DNA of 38,905 bases from Rheinheimera sp. UJ63 (GTDB lineage Bacteria; Pseudomonadota; Gammaproteobacteria; Enterobacterales; Alteromonadaceae), in assembly GCF_021568285.1 (NCBI RefSeq), contig NZ_JAKGTQ010000013.1, positions 1 through 38,905 on the forward strand, written 5' to 3'. The stretch's first letter is position 1. Each line of letters begins with the position of its first letter. The position numbers were made by a program, and so were the translations under genes. Below, in pieces: positions 1-7,514 of this stretch. The notes beneath the pieces are model-generated. The model saw nothing but the letters and a program-made list of their open reading frames with translations. It searched no databases and had not been told where the DNA came from.

Positions 1-123
1 CTCAAAACTCAAAACTCAAAACTCAAAACTCAAAACTCAAAACTCAAAACTCAAAACTCAAAACTCAAAACTCAAAACTCAAAACTCAAAACTCAAAACT
101 CAAAACTCAAAACTCAAAACTCA
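1..123. repeat. Heptanucleotide tandem repeat, unit CTCAAAA
   Basis: Seventeen uninterrupted, identical copies of CTCAAAA (1-119) are followed by a partial copy (CTCA, 120-123). The array already runs at the first base, so its real length is unknown. A 7-bp unit is not a multiple of three, but no reading frame of a recognised gene enters it. It lies well upstream of murB and is noncoding as far as can be seen. No flanking transposase or hairpin is visible. Confidence 0.97.
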
Positions 124-342
124 CCGTGTATATCTTTCCATCTTAACGTTTGTTCAATGTCGCCGCGTCTCTAGCGACACTCAAATCACACTTGCAGTAA
201 CATTGATAAAGCTATGCCACGCATTGCTGCAACGATCAACATAAGATAACCATGCTATACACGGTATATTTATTCTAGTTTATGTTTGCGCTTACCCAGT
301 AGCACCTTTAGAATTGCCGCATTCGGTTTATCGGTGTTTGCT
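124..342. other. Gene-free stretch upstream of murB
   Basis: No convincing gene lies here. A short inverted repeat (TGTCGC 158-163, GCGACA 174-179) has no following T-run, so it is not a good terminator. A possible extended -10 (TG at 253-254, then TATACA 256-261) lacks a clear -35 and is the best promoter candidate for murB, with weak support. An ATG at 282 runs into a stop after six codons. In E. coli this position follows an rRNA operon; whether that holds here is outside the window. Confidence 0.5.
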
Positions 343-1356
343 ATGCTTTTCTTACAAGATCAAGCTGCTGAGGCTTACTCTACATTTCGTTTAAAAACAT
401 CGTTGCAGCAAGTAATAGAGGTGCAAGATGTTAAAGAACTCAATACGATTAACATCAATTCTGCTCCTATTATTTTAGGCGAGGGCAGCAATACCATTTT
501 TCTAACTGAGCAATCACGTCCTATATTACGTTTTACCTCGTCTCAACGAACGATATTGAATGAGACGCTTGATACTGTAAATCTTCATGTAGAAGCGGGT
601 CACAATTGGCACCAATTAGTCAGTTGGGCAGTGAATTCAGAGCTATGGGGTATCGAGAATCTGGCATTAATACCAGGATCTGTTGGTGCAGCACCTATCC
701 AAAACATTGGTGCTTATGGTGTTGAATTTGCGGATGTCTGTGATTATGTCGATTTTTACTCGTGGGCTGATCAAGCCGTACATCGATTCTCGGCAGATGA
801 GTGTCAATTTGGTTATCGTGACAGTCTATTTAAACAAAGTTTAACTAGTAAAGGATTGGTTATCGCTGTCGGTATTACCCTACAGAAAAAACCGAAACGT
901 GTTCTTAATTATGCGGGTTTAGATACCTTATCTGATAGCGCATCCTTACAAGAAATATACGCCCAAGTCATTGCTACAAGACAGAGTAAGTTACCTGATT
1001 ATACAAAGTTGGCTAATTGTGGCAGCTTTTTTAAGAATCCTATAATTTCATTGGGTGCCTATCGTTTACTTCAGCAGCAATTTCCAAAGATCCCAGGTTA
1101 TATTGTCGCCGATAACGTCAAAGTGCCAGCAGCTTGGTTGATCGACCAATTAGGATTTAAGGGTTATCGTTTGCAGGATATCGGTTGTTATGAGCGGCAG
1201 CCGTTAGTATTAGTTAACTTTGGTAACGGAACGGCAGACGCATTATTAGCATTAGTGAATATGATTATCGGTAAAGTTAAAGATCGCTATGCTATTTTGC
1301 TTGAGCCTGAAGTTCGAATGTTAAATAAAGATGGCATAGCTTATGTCCAAAGCTAA
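343..1356 (+). CDS. murB: UDP-N-acetylmuramate dehydrogenase (UDP-N-acetylenolpyruvoylglucosamine reductase)
   Basis: MurB is the cytoplasmic FAD enzyme that uses NADPH to reduce enolpyruvyl-UDP-GlcNAc to UDP-MurNAc in peptidoglycan precursor synthesis. The 337-residue product has the family landmarks: the FAD-binding GEGSN (about 46-50), GSVGAAPIQNIGAYG (112-126), the tyrosine-arginine pair YRDS (158), the proton-donor serine in CGSFFKNP (Ser228) and the C-terminal LEPE glutamate (Glu323). This is the long, E. coli-like type. The frame is open back to a TTG at 286, but homology of the YSTFRL segment to the usual N-terminal NTFGI motif favours the ATG at 343. No strong Shine-Dalgarno precedes either start. 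The 3' end overlaps birA by 14 bases, which suggests translational coupling. Confidence 0.93.
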   Translation: MLFLQDQAAEAYSTFRLKTSLQQVIEVQDVKELNTININSAPIILGEGSNTIFLTEQSRPILRFTSSQRTILNETLDTVNLHVEAGHNWHQLVSWAVNSELWGIENLALIPGSVGAAPIQNIGAYGVEFADVCDYVDFYSWADQAVHRFSADECQFGYRDSLFKQSLTSKGLVIAVGITLQKKPKRVLNYAGLDTLSDSASLQEIYAQVIATRQSKLPDYTKLANCGSFFKNPIISLGAYRLLQQQFPKIPGYIVADNVKVPAAWLIDQLGFKGYRLQDIGCYERQPLVLVNFGNGTADALLALVNMIIGKVKDRYAILLEPEVRMLNKDGIAYVQS

Positions 1357-2326
1357 TCTACAAGTACAGCGGCAATTACTCAGCGTATTAGCTGATGGTA
1401 AATTTCATTCCGGTCAGATACTTGCCAATCATTTTGGCATCAGTCGTACGGCAATTGCTAATTACATCGCAGAGTTAGAGTTGGTCGGTTTAGACATATA
1501 TAAAGTGAAAGGTAAAGGCTATGCATTAACCAAACCCATTGTCTTGCTCGATGCGGCCATTATCCGCCAACTTCAACCTGCTCAAAGTGCGCCGGTATTA
1601 GTCCAGCATATCACTGACTCTACTAACTTACAGTTGATGCAGGCCTTACCAAGTAATAAAGACCTTGCCAGCGGCAGTGTCATTGTGGCTGAAGCACAAA
1701 CGGCAGGGCGTGGACGACGCGGGCGTAGCTGGTATTCACCTTTTGGCAGTAATTTATATTTTAGTTATTACTGGAAGCTTGAGCAGGGTATTCAAGCTGC
1801 TATGGGTTTAAGTATTGTTGCTGGTTGTGCCTTATGTCAGGTTTTACAACGTCATTATCAGATCTCGACCAAGATGAAATGGCCAAACGATATCTACATC
1901 GATAATCGAAAAGTGGCTGGAATATTAGTTGAATTAGTGGGGCAGGCTGATGGCGCTTGCCATGCAGTAATAGGGATTGGTATTAACGTGCAATTACCAC
2001 TACAAGCTTTGCAGCATATTGATCAACCCTATGCTGATCTAGCTACCGCGACTGATCATGCTATTAATCGCAATGAATTAGTCGTGCATTTACAAAGTGC
2101 CTTAACCCGTGCCTTAAAACAGTTCCAGCAAACAGGTTTTGCACCGTTTCAGGAATCTTTCAATCAGTTGAATTTATACGCTCAGCAAACAGTGACTTTA
2201 TCAGGAAGTGCAAACGCAACCGGTGTTTGCAAGGGGGTTGATAATCAGGGGGCGATTTTGTTAGAGCATGCGGGACAAACCGTCGCTTATTTTGGTGGTG
2301 AAGTTAGCTTAAGAGCGGCGACTTAA
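1343..2326 (+). CDS. birA: Bifunctional biotin-[acetyl-CoA-carboxylase] ligase / biotin operon repressor
   Basis: BirA activates biotin to biotinyl-AMP and transfers it to the biotin carboxyl carrier protein. Long forms with an N-terminal helix-turn-helix also repress biotin genes. The 327-residue product has an N-terminal winged helix (about 10-62, with ILANHFGISRTAIANYI). The ligase domain follows, with GRGRRGRSW at 122-130 (the adenylate-binding loop), KWPND at 179-183 and KVAGILVE at 190-197, where the lysine is a catalytic-site residue. A small C-terminal SH3-like domain ends the protein. It therefore looks like the E. coli-type dual-function enzyme. It starts inside the murB end, and its TAA overlaps the next ATG. 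Confidence 0.96.
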   Translation: MSKANLQVQRQLLSVLADGKFHSGQILANHFGISRTAIANYIAELELVGLDIYKVKGKGYALTKPIVLLDAAIIRQLQPAQSAPVLVQHITDSTNLQLMQALPSNKDLASGSVIVAEAQTAGRGRRGRSWYSPFGSNLYFSYYWKLEQGIQAAMGLSIVAGCALCQVLQRHYQISTKMKWPNDIYIDNRKVAGILVELVGQADGACHAVIGIGINVQLPLQALQHIDQPYADLATATDHAINRNELVVHLQSALTRALKQFQQTGFAPFQESFNQLNLYAQQTVTLSGSANATGVCKGVDNQGAILLEHAGQTVAYFGGEVSLRAAT

Positions 2327-3021
2327 TGTATTTACTGTTAGATATTGGTAACTCACGCACAAAAGCCGTAATTTATGAAGAGGGTAAGTTTACGCTACTG
2401 TCTGATTTAAACCTGCAATCGATAGCACCTTATCGCTTCGTTGCTGTATACGTTGCTTGCGTGGGTTTTGATGAACATGTTGAGCAGTTACAGCATACGC
2501 TGGGTTTAACGCATTTGCCTTGGTACAGATTAATCAGCCAAACAGCTGCTTTTGGCGTGGTTAATCGCTATGCCACGCCTGAGCGATTAGGGGTTGATCG
2601 TTGGTTAGCCATTTTAGGCGCCGATAGCTTGTTGCGGGCCAAAAATCTAATGATAGTCGATGCCGGCACGGCTTTAACTATTGATTGGTTAGATAAGTCA
2701 CAGCAACACCAAGGCGGTTGGATTATCCCTGGTCTTCGCTTGCAACAAGAAGCGGTAATAAAAAATACGGCAAGAGTAGGCAGTACCCCAGATGATAGAC
2801 AGGAATTAACCTTAGGCGTTAATACACAAGATTGTGTTAAAAATGGTGCCCTTGCGGCACTATGTGGTGCTATTCGTGCAGGCTGGCAGTTAAAACCAAC
2901 CGACGTTATCTTCCTCACTGGTGGTGATGCACCAAAGCTGGCTCAATATCTCTCTGACTTGCCGGTACAACTGGATCCTTTACTGATTTTTCGCGGCATA
3001 GCGCGATATATTGCAACTTAA
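2326..3021 (+). CDS. coaX: Type III pantothenate kinase
   Basis: CoaX phosphorylates pantothenate, the first step of coenzyme A synthesis. It is an ASKHA-fold enzyme unrelated to the CoaA found at this position in E. coli. The 231-residue product shows the phosphate-1 motif DIGNSRTK (6-13), GVDRW (89-93), the phosphate-2 motif VDAGTALTID (111-120) and GGWIIPG (130-136), all typical of type III kinases, and its length is slightly below the usual 240-260. The ATG shares one base with the birA stop, so murB, birA and coaX form one translationally coupled unit. It is a non-orthologous replacement of CoaA in an otherwise conserved neighbourhood. Confidence 0.95.
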   Translation: MYLLLDIGNSRTKAVIYEEGKFTLLSDLNLQSIAPYRFVAVYVACVGFDEHVEQLQHTLGLTHLPWYRLISQTAAFGVVNRYATPERLGVDRWLAILGADSLLRAKNLMIVDAGTALTIDWLDKSQQHQGGWIIPGLRLQQEAVIKNTARVGSTPDDRQELTLGVNTQDCVKNGALAALCGAIRAGWQLKPTDVIFLTGGDAPKLAQYLSDLPVQLDPLLIFRGIARYIAT

Positions 3022-3039
3022 ACGCGGGATCGCACAACA

Positions 3040-3080
3040 ATTAGCCGTTCAGCTAATATTTTATGCTTTTTTCTGTTTTT
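3040..3080 (+). terminator. Possible weak intrinsic terminator after coaX
   Basis: ATTAGC (3040-3045) pairs with GCTAAT (3052-3057) around a six-base loop, and T-rich sequence follows (about 3058-3080). The stem is short and A+T-rich, so termination may be partial. It lies just ahead of the tRNA promoter. Confidence 0.35.
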
Positions 3081-3084
3081 CTTG

Positions 3085-3113
3085 TTGCGCCATCCCCACC
3101 ATTCTACTAGAAT
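3085..3113 (+). promoter_or_regulatory. Sigma-70-type promoter for the tRNA-tuf unit
   Basis: A -10 box TAGAAT (3108-3113) lies 17 bases after a poor -35 (TTGCGC, 3085-3090). A C-rich discriminator (TCGCACC) follows. The expected start near 3120 leaves a short 5' leader before the first tRNA at 3133. A TTGTTG at 3082 is an alternative -35 but with a 20-base spacer. Confidence 0.6.
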
Positions 3114-3132
3114 TCGCACCCACTGACGTAGT

Positions 3133-3208
<76 letters not shown>

Positions 3209-3213
3209 TTAGT

Positions 3214-3298
<85 letters not shown>

Positions 3299-3328
3299 TT
3301 CTTCGTCAGAAGAATAGCTACGAGTAGG

Positions 3329-3405
<77 letters not shown>

Positions 3406-3415
3406 GTTACAAGTT

Positions 3416-3491
<76 letters not shown>

Positions 3492-3563
3492 TCTTGCATG
3501 CCTTCCTCGTTCGCTTTACAATTAATTTTTTATTCCGCCGTTTTGTTTTAATAAGGGTTACTT

Positions 3564-4748
3564 ATGGCTAAGGCTAAATTTGAACGCGTAAAACCGCACG
3601 TAAACGTAGGTACTATCGGCCACGTTGACCACGGTAAAACTACTCTGACAGCTGCTATCACTAACGTATTAGCAAAGACATACGGCGGTCAGGCATTTGC
3701 TTTCGATCAAATCGATAAAGCACCAGAAGAAAAAGCTCGTGGTATCACTATCAACACGTCACACGTTGAATACGATACACCAACACGTCACTATGCACAC
3801 GTAGACTGTCCAGGTCACGCTGACTATGTTAAAAACATGATCACTGGTGCGGCACAGATGGACGGTGCTATTCTGGTAGTAGCGGCGACTGACGGCCCAA
3901 TGCCACAAACGCGTGAGCACATCCTGTTATCACGTCAGGTTGGTGTACCTTACATCATCGTGTTCATGAACAAGTGTGACATGGTAGATGACGAAGAGTT
4001 ATTAGAATTAGTAGAAATGGAAGTGCGTGAGCTTCTTTCAGACTACGACTTCCCAGGTGATGACTTACCGGTAATCCGTGGTTCAGCCTTAAAAGGTCTG
4101 GAAGGCGATGCTGAGTGGGAAAAGAAAATCCTGGAATTAGGCGAAGCGTTAGATACGTATATCCCTGAGCCAGTACGTGCGATTGATAAGCCATTCATCA
4201 TGCCAATCGAAGACGTATTCTCAATTGCTGGTCGTGGTACTGTAGTAACAGGCCGTGTAGAGCAAGGTATCATCAAAGTGGGTGAGACAGTAGAAATCGT
4301 TGGTATCAAAGACACTGTAGCGACCACCTGTACTGGTGTAGAAATGTTCCGTAAGCTGTTAGACGAAGGTCGTGCAGGCGAGAACATCGGTGCCTTATTA
4401 CGTGGTACTAAGCGTGAAGACGTAGAACGTGGTCAAGTATTAGCGAAGCCAGGTTCAATCAAGCCACACACTAAGTTCGAAGGCGAAGTGTACGTATTGT
4501 CAAAAGAAGAAGGTGGTCGTCACACGCCATTCTTCAAAGGCTACCGTCCACAGTTCTACTTCCGTACAACAGACGTAACGGGTGCAGTAGAATTACCAGA
4601 AGGCGTAGAAATGGTTATGCCAGGCGACAACTTGAAGTTTGTTGTTGAACTGATTTGCCCAATCGCGATGGACGAAGGTTTACGCTTCGCTATCCGTGAA
4701 GGCGGCCGCACAGTAGGTGCTGGCGTAGTATCAAAAATCATTGCTTAA
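3564..4748 (+). CDS. tuf: Elongation factor Tu, copy 1
   Basis: EF-Tu delivers aminoacyl-tRNA to the ribosomal A site as a GTP complex. The 394-residue product has G1 GHVDHGKT (19-26), the switch I RGITIN region (59-64), G3 DCPGH (81-85), G4 NKCD (136-139) and the two C-terminal beta-barrel domains. An AAGGG sequence upstream serves as ribosome-binding site. It follows four tRNAs, as E. coli tufB does. The coding sequence is identical, base for base by my reading, to the second copy at 20156. The match starts exactly at the ATG and continues past the stop into the terminator, a sign of recent gene conversion. Confidence 0.99.
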   Translation: MAKAKFERVKPHVNVGTIGHVDHGKTTLTAAITNVLAKTYGGQAFAFDQIDKAPEEKARGITINTSHVEYDTPTRHYAHVDCPGHADYVKNMITGAAQMDGAILVVAATDGPMPQTREHILLSRQVGVPYIIVFMNKCDMVDDEELLELVEMEVRELLSDYDFPGDDLPVIRGSALKGLEGDAEWEKKILELGEALDTYIPEPVRAIDKPFIMPIEDVFSIAGRGTVVTGRVEQGIIKVGETVEIVGIKDTVATTCTGVEMFRKLLDEGRAGENIGALLRGTKREDVERGQVLAKPGSIKPHTKFEGEVYVLSKEEGGRHTPFFKGYRPQFYFRTTDVTGAVELPEGVEMVMPGDNLKFVVELICPIAMDEGLRFAIREGGRTVGAGVVSKIIA

Positions 4749-4765
4749 TCAGCACTGATGTAAAG

Positions 4766-4788
4766 AAGGCCCTACGGGGCCTTTTTTG
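4766..4788 (+). terminator. Intrinsic terminator after tuf copy 1
   Basis: AAGGCCC (4766-4772) and GGGCCTT (4777-4783) form a 7-bp stem closed by the stable UNCG-type tetraloop TACG, and a run of six T overlaps the 3' arm. The same terminator follows the second tuf copy. Confidence 0.93.
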
Positions 4789-4834
4789 TCGCTAAAAAAA
4801 ACCTGCTGAATTGCCAAGCTGCTGCATTGTAAGC

Positions 4835-4862
4835 TTGTTTTAGTCTGCTGAGACAGTATAAT
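4835..4862 (+). promoter_or_regulatory. Promoter for tRNA-Trp-secE-nusG
   Basis: A perfect -10 TATAAT (4857-4862) lies 16 bases after TTGTTT (4835-4840). The discriminator GAGCGGC is G+C-rich, the type associated with ppGpp/DksA control. A 9-bp inverted repeat (GTCGCTAAA 4788-4796, TTTAGCGAC 4872-4880) brackets the promoter. Confidence 0.8.
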
Positions 4863-4907
4863 GAGCGGCTATTTAGCGACAGGTGATTTTGGTCGTTATG
4901 TTTTTGT

Positions 4908-4984
4908 AGGGGCATAGTTCCAATTGGTAGAACAGCGGTCTCCAAAACCGATGGTTGGGGGTTCGAATCCCTCTGCCCCTGCCA
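4908..4984 (+). tRNA. tRNA-Trp (anticodon CCA)
   Basis: A 77-base tRNA with encoded CCA end. The acceptor arm AGGGGCA pairs with TGCCCCT. The anticodon loop CTCCAAA gives CCA. It sits between tuf and secE, as in many gammaproteobacteria. Confidence 0.98.
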
Positions 4985-5067
4985 CTATTTTCAAGCTCGG
5001 ATATGCCGTCCGTGCTGTTATGTTTGTTATGAGAACAACATAAGTAAGCCTATTAAGTGAGTGAAGC

Positions 5068-5442
5068 ATGAGTGCAACAAGCGAAACCCCAAAAAGCGGA
5101 TTAGATCTGGTTAAATGGTTGTTAGTACTAGTGATCCTATCATTAGTCGTGGTTGGTAATTATCTTTACGAGTTATCTAGTCTGGAAAAGGCTATTGCCA
5201 TTGTTGTATTAGTTGCCGCTGCGGGCTTTGTAGCTGCACAGACTTACAAAGGCAAAACTTTCCTTAATTTCGCCAAAGAGTCACGTACTGAAATCCGGAA
5301 AGTGGTTTGGCCAACTCGTCAAGAGACCATGCAGACCACTATTATCGTTCTTATTGCCACTGTTATTATGGGGCTTATTTTGTGGGGCCTCGATGCTATT
5401 TTATTACGCGTCGTCTCCTTCTTTACCGGACTAGGGGGTTAA
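5068..5442 (+). CDS. secE: Preprotein translocase subunit SecE
   Basis: SecE is the small essential clamp of the SecYEG channel in the inner membrane. The 124-residue product has three predicted membrane helices (about 14-31, 41-58 and 90-114), the E. coli-type three-span form. The conserved cytoplasmic amphipathic segment ESRTEIRKVVWPTRQE lies before the last span (71-86). Its partner SecY is encoded at 32774 in the same window. It follows tRNA-Trp without a visible terminator and ends three bases before nusG, the widespread secE-nusG pair. Confidence 0.97.
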   Translation: MSATSETPKSGLDLVKWLLVLVILSLVVVGNYLYELSSLEKAIAIVVLVAAAGFVAAQTYKGKTFLNFAKESRTEIRKVVWPTRQETMQTTIIVLIATVIMGLILWGLDAILLRVVSFFTGLGG

Positions 5443-5445
5443 CTC

Positions 5446-5985
5446 ATGGCAGGAAAAATGCGTTGGTATGTAGTGCAGGCTTTTTCAGGTTTCGAACAGC
5501 GAGTTGCCACCTCACTACGTGAACATATTAAAATTCATCAAATGGAAGAAAAGTTTGGTGAAGTATTAGTACCCACTGAAGAAGTTGTGGAAATGCGTGC
5601 CGGTCAGAAACGTAAATCTGAGCGTAAGTTTTTCCCTGGTTACGTATTAGTACAAATGGAAATGTGCGAAGAAGCTTGGCACTTAGTGAAAAGTGTGCCG
5701 CGCGTGCTGGGTTTTATCGGTGGTACTTCTGACCGTCCAGCACCTATTTCTGAAAAAGAAGCACTGACCATTCTGAATCGCTTACAAGACAATATTGATA
5801 AGCCGAAGCCGAAAACCTTGTTTGAAGCCGGTGAAGTGGTTCGTGTTACAGAGGGACCTTTCGCAGACTTTAACGGCGTAGTCGAAGAAGTTGACTATGA
5901 AAAGAGCCGCGTAAAAGTCTCGGTACTCATTTTTGGTCGTGCAACTCCGGTTGAGTTAGAATTCGGTCAAGTCGAAAAAGCTTAA
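5446..5985 (+). CDS. nusG: Transcription termination/antitermination factor NusG
   Basis: NusG binds RNA polymerase at the clamp, reduces pausing, recruits Rho, and through its KOW domain contacts S10 to couple transcription with translation. The 179-residue product has the NGN domain from the start ([15 protein letters not shown]) and a KOW domain near 127-160 ([19 protein letters not shown]). It is close in length to E. coli NusG (181). An AGGGGG motif three codons upstream of the ATG serves as ribosome-binding site and lies in the end of secE. The gene is followed by a terminator-promoter overlap. Confidence 0.98.
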   Translation: MAGKMRWYVVQAFSGFEQRVATSLREHIKIHQMEEKFGEVLVPTEEVVEMRAGQKRKSERKFFPGYVLVQMEMCEEAWHLVKSVPRVLGFIGGTSDRPAPISEKEALTILNRLQDNIDKPKPKTLFEAGEVVRVTEGPFADFNGVVEEVDYEKSRVKVSVLIFGRATPVELEFGQVEKA

Positions 5986-5993
5986 TTTACAGC

Positions 5994-6022
5994 TTGTAAC
6001 GGGGCGCTGATTAAAATATAAT
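5994..6022 (+). promoter_or_regulatory. Promoter for rplK-rplA
   Basis: TTGTAA (5994-5999), a 17-base spacer and a perfect TATAAT (6017-6022) form a strong sigma-70 promoter. The discriminator contains GCGCCC. The -10 box lies inside the hairpin listed at 6002-6035. Confidence 0.88.
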
Positions 6023-6035
6023 CTGCGCCCTTTTT
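6002..6035 (+). terminator. Terminator-like hairpin after nusG, enclosing the rplK -10 box
   Basis: The outer arms GGGCGC (6002-6007) and GCGCCC (6025-6030) pair. After one T-T mismatch, the inner arms GATTA (6009-6013) and TAATC (6019-6023) pair around a five-base loop. Five T follow. This reads as an intrinsic terminator for tRNA-Trp-secE-nusG, yet it contains the -10 box of the next promoter. The same architecture recurs at 7253. Confidence 0.75.
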
Positions 6036-6106
6036 ATCGTATGGGAAGCCGTTTGAGTAAGTGTCCTCGCATTTACGAGGCTAAGACCCAATCACAGAGG
6101 TGAAAC
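6036..6106 (+). promoter_or_regulatory. rplK leader, possible L1 translational operator
   Basis: The leader carries CCTCG (6065-6069) pairing with CGAGG (6076-6080), and an outer TGGG (6042-6045) that can pair with CCCA (6087-6090) across an asymmetric internal loop. In E. coli, ribosomal protein L1 binds the leader of this operon and represses both genes. The two-helix layout fits such a site, but I could not fold it or align it. Confidence 0.45.
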
Positions 6107-6535
6107 ATGGCAAAGAAAGTCACTGCACTCATTAAATTGCAGGTAAAAGCCGGTATGGCAAACCCGTCACCACCAGTTGGTCCGGCGTTAGGTCAACACG
6201 GTGTTAACATCATGGAATTCTGTAAAGGCTTCAACGCTCGTACAGAAAGTCTTGAAAAAGGCATGCCAATTCCTGTTGTTATTACAGTATATAGCGATCG
6301 TTCTTTCACGTTCGAAACTCGTACCCCACCAGCGTCTTTCTTATTATTGAAAGCAGCCGGTTTAAAAGGTGGTTCAGGTCGTCCTAATACCCAGAAAGTC
6401 GGTAAGATTACAGCTGCACAGGTTGATGAAATCGTTAAGATTAAACAACCTGATTTAACAGCTGCAGATCATGCTGCTGCGGTGCGTACCATTGAAGGTA
6501 CTGCTCGTTCTATGGGCTTAGTGGTGGAGGGCTAA
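6107..6535 (+). CDS. rplK: 50S ribosomal protein L11
   Basis: L11 binds the GTPase-associated centre of 23S rRNA, takes part in factor binding and is required for RelA activation. The 142-residue product equals the E. coli length. It has the lysine-rich N-terminus followed by the proline-rich [23 protein letters not shown] and the C-terminal rRNA-binding domain (about 75-142). AGAGGTG precedes the ATG. It is first in a two-gene unit with rplA, three bases apart. Confidence 0.99.
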   Translation: MAKKVTALIKLQVKAGMANPSPPVGPALGQHGVNIMEFCKGFNARTESLEKGMPIPVVITVYSDRSFTFETRTPPASFLLLKAAGLKGGSGRPNTQKVGKITAAQVDEIVKIKQPDLTAADHAAAVRTIEGTARSMGLVVEG

Positions 6536-6538
6536 TCG

Positions 6539-7240
6539 ATGGCTAAATTAACAAAACGCGCTAAGTTAATCCGCTCTAAAGTAGATTCTACTCGCGAATA
6601 TGACATCAACGAAGCAGTTGCTTTGTTAAAAGAATTATCTGCCGGCAAGTTCCTTGAGAGCGTTGACGTTGCAGTAAACCTAGGTATCGACGCTCGTAAG
6701 TCTGATCAAAACGTTCGTGGTGCAACAGTGTTGCCACACGGTACGGGTCGTACTGTACGCGTTGCCGTATTTACACAAGGTGCTAACGCCGAAGCTGCTA
6801 AAGCCGCTGGTGCTGACATCGTAGGTATGGAAGACTTAGCTGATCAAGTTAAGAAAGGCGTAATGGATTTTGACGTTGTTATCGCGTCTCCAGATGCTAT
6901 GCGTGTTGTCGGTATGTTAGGTCAAATTTTAGGCCCTCGTGGTTTAATGCCTAACCCGAAAACTGGCACAGTTACACCAAACGTAGCTGAAGCAGTTAAA
7001 AACGCGAAAGCGGGTCAGATCCGTTACCGTAATGATAAGAATGGTATTATCCATTCTACCATCGGTAAAATCGATTTTGACGCTGACAAGTTGAAAGAAA
7101 ACTTAGAGTCGTTACTGGTTGCTCTGAAGCGTGCTAAGCCTTCAGTTGCTAAAGGTATCTACATCAAAAAAGTAACGCTTTCTTCTACTCACGGTGCTGG
7201 TTTAACGTTAAACCAAGCATCTTTAAGCGCCACAGTCTAA
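6539..7240 (+). CDS. rplA: 50S ribosomal protein L1
   Basis: L1 forms the mobile stalk that helps release deacylated tRNA from the E site, and in E. coli it represses its own operon by binding the rplK leader. The 233-residue product has the two-domain L1 fold. The hallmark [18 protein letters not shown] sits near 127-144. Its ribosome-binding site (GGAGG) lies within the end of rplK, so translation is coupled. A second hairpin-promoter element follows the stop codon. Confidence 0.99.
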   Translation: MAKLTKRAKLIRSKVDSTREYDINEAVALLKELSAGKFLESVDVAVNLGIDARKSDQNVRGATVLPHGTGRTVRVAVFTQGANAEAAKAAGADIVGMEDLADQVKKGVMDFDVVIASPDAMRVVGMLGQILGPRGLMPNPKTGTVTPNVAEAVKNAKAGQIRYRNDKNGIIHSTIGKIDFDADKLKENLESLLVALKRAKPSVAKGIYIKKVTLSSTHGAGLTLNQASLSATV

Positions 7241-7244
7241 GCGC

Positions 7245-7273
7245 TTTACACTAGGGCGTGGTTAATTTATAAT
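7245..7273 (+). promoter_or_regulatory. Promoter for rplJ-rplL(-rpoBC)
   Basis: TTTACA (7245-7250), a 17-base spacer and a perfect TATAAT (7268-7273) form a strong promoter with a discriminator CTCGCCCT. As at rplK, the -10 box is enclosed in a hairpin (7253-7288). Confidence 0.88.
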
Positions 7274-7288
7274 CTCGCCCTCGTTTTT
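7253..7288 (+). terminator. Terminator-like hairpin after rplA, enclosing the rplJ -10 box
   Basis: The outer arms AGGGCG (7253-7258) and CGCCCT (7276-7281) pair. After one T-T mismatch, GGTTA (7260-7264) pairs with TAATC (7270-7274), with one G-U pair, around a five-base loop. CG and five T follow. The geometry equals that of the element at 6002, and the loop and 3' arm again hold the promoter -10 box. Confidence 0.72.
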
Positions 7289-7289
7289 A

Positions 7290-7514
7290 GGGTAGAAGCC
7301 AGGCTTCATTGAAGTACTGGCTTCCGTCCAAGACCGTAGGTGTCACAAGTTTCTTTTGAAAGGCGTGACTTAAAAAAACAACCTACGCAGACGGTGTAGG
7401 CCCCAGAAAGAATTAAATTCGTTCTGGTCTCACCGTAAATCGCGCGTTGGCATATTGTCAACGTTGTGTAGGAAACCGGACATAAAGTCCGGATGAACCA
7501 GGAGTTAAGAGCCA
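7290..7514 (+). promoter_or_regulatory. L10 leader (autogenous control of rplJL)
   Basis: This 225-base leader contains the conserved L10-leader core: AGACCGTAGGTG (7331-7342) can pair with CCTACG and AGACGGTG downstream (7382-7395), as in the E. coli leader bound by the L10-(L12)4 complex. Other hairpins are GAAGCCAG/CTGGCTTC (about 7295-7325), CCAGAA/TTCTGG (about 7402-7428) and CCGGAC/GTCCGG just upstream of the AGGAG ribosome-binding site. The known mechanism is translational repression by excess L10 complex. Confidence 0.85.

Noticed and set aside
1..123. CRISPR array
   Set aside because: The units are 7 bp and contiguous, with no spacers and no cas genes nearby.
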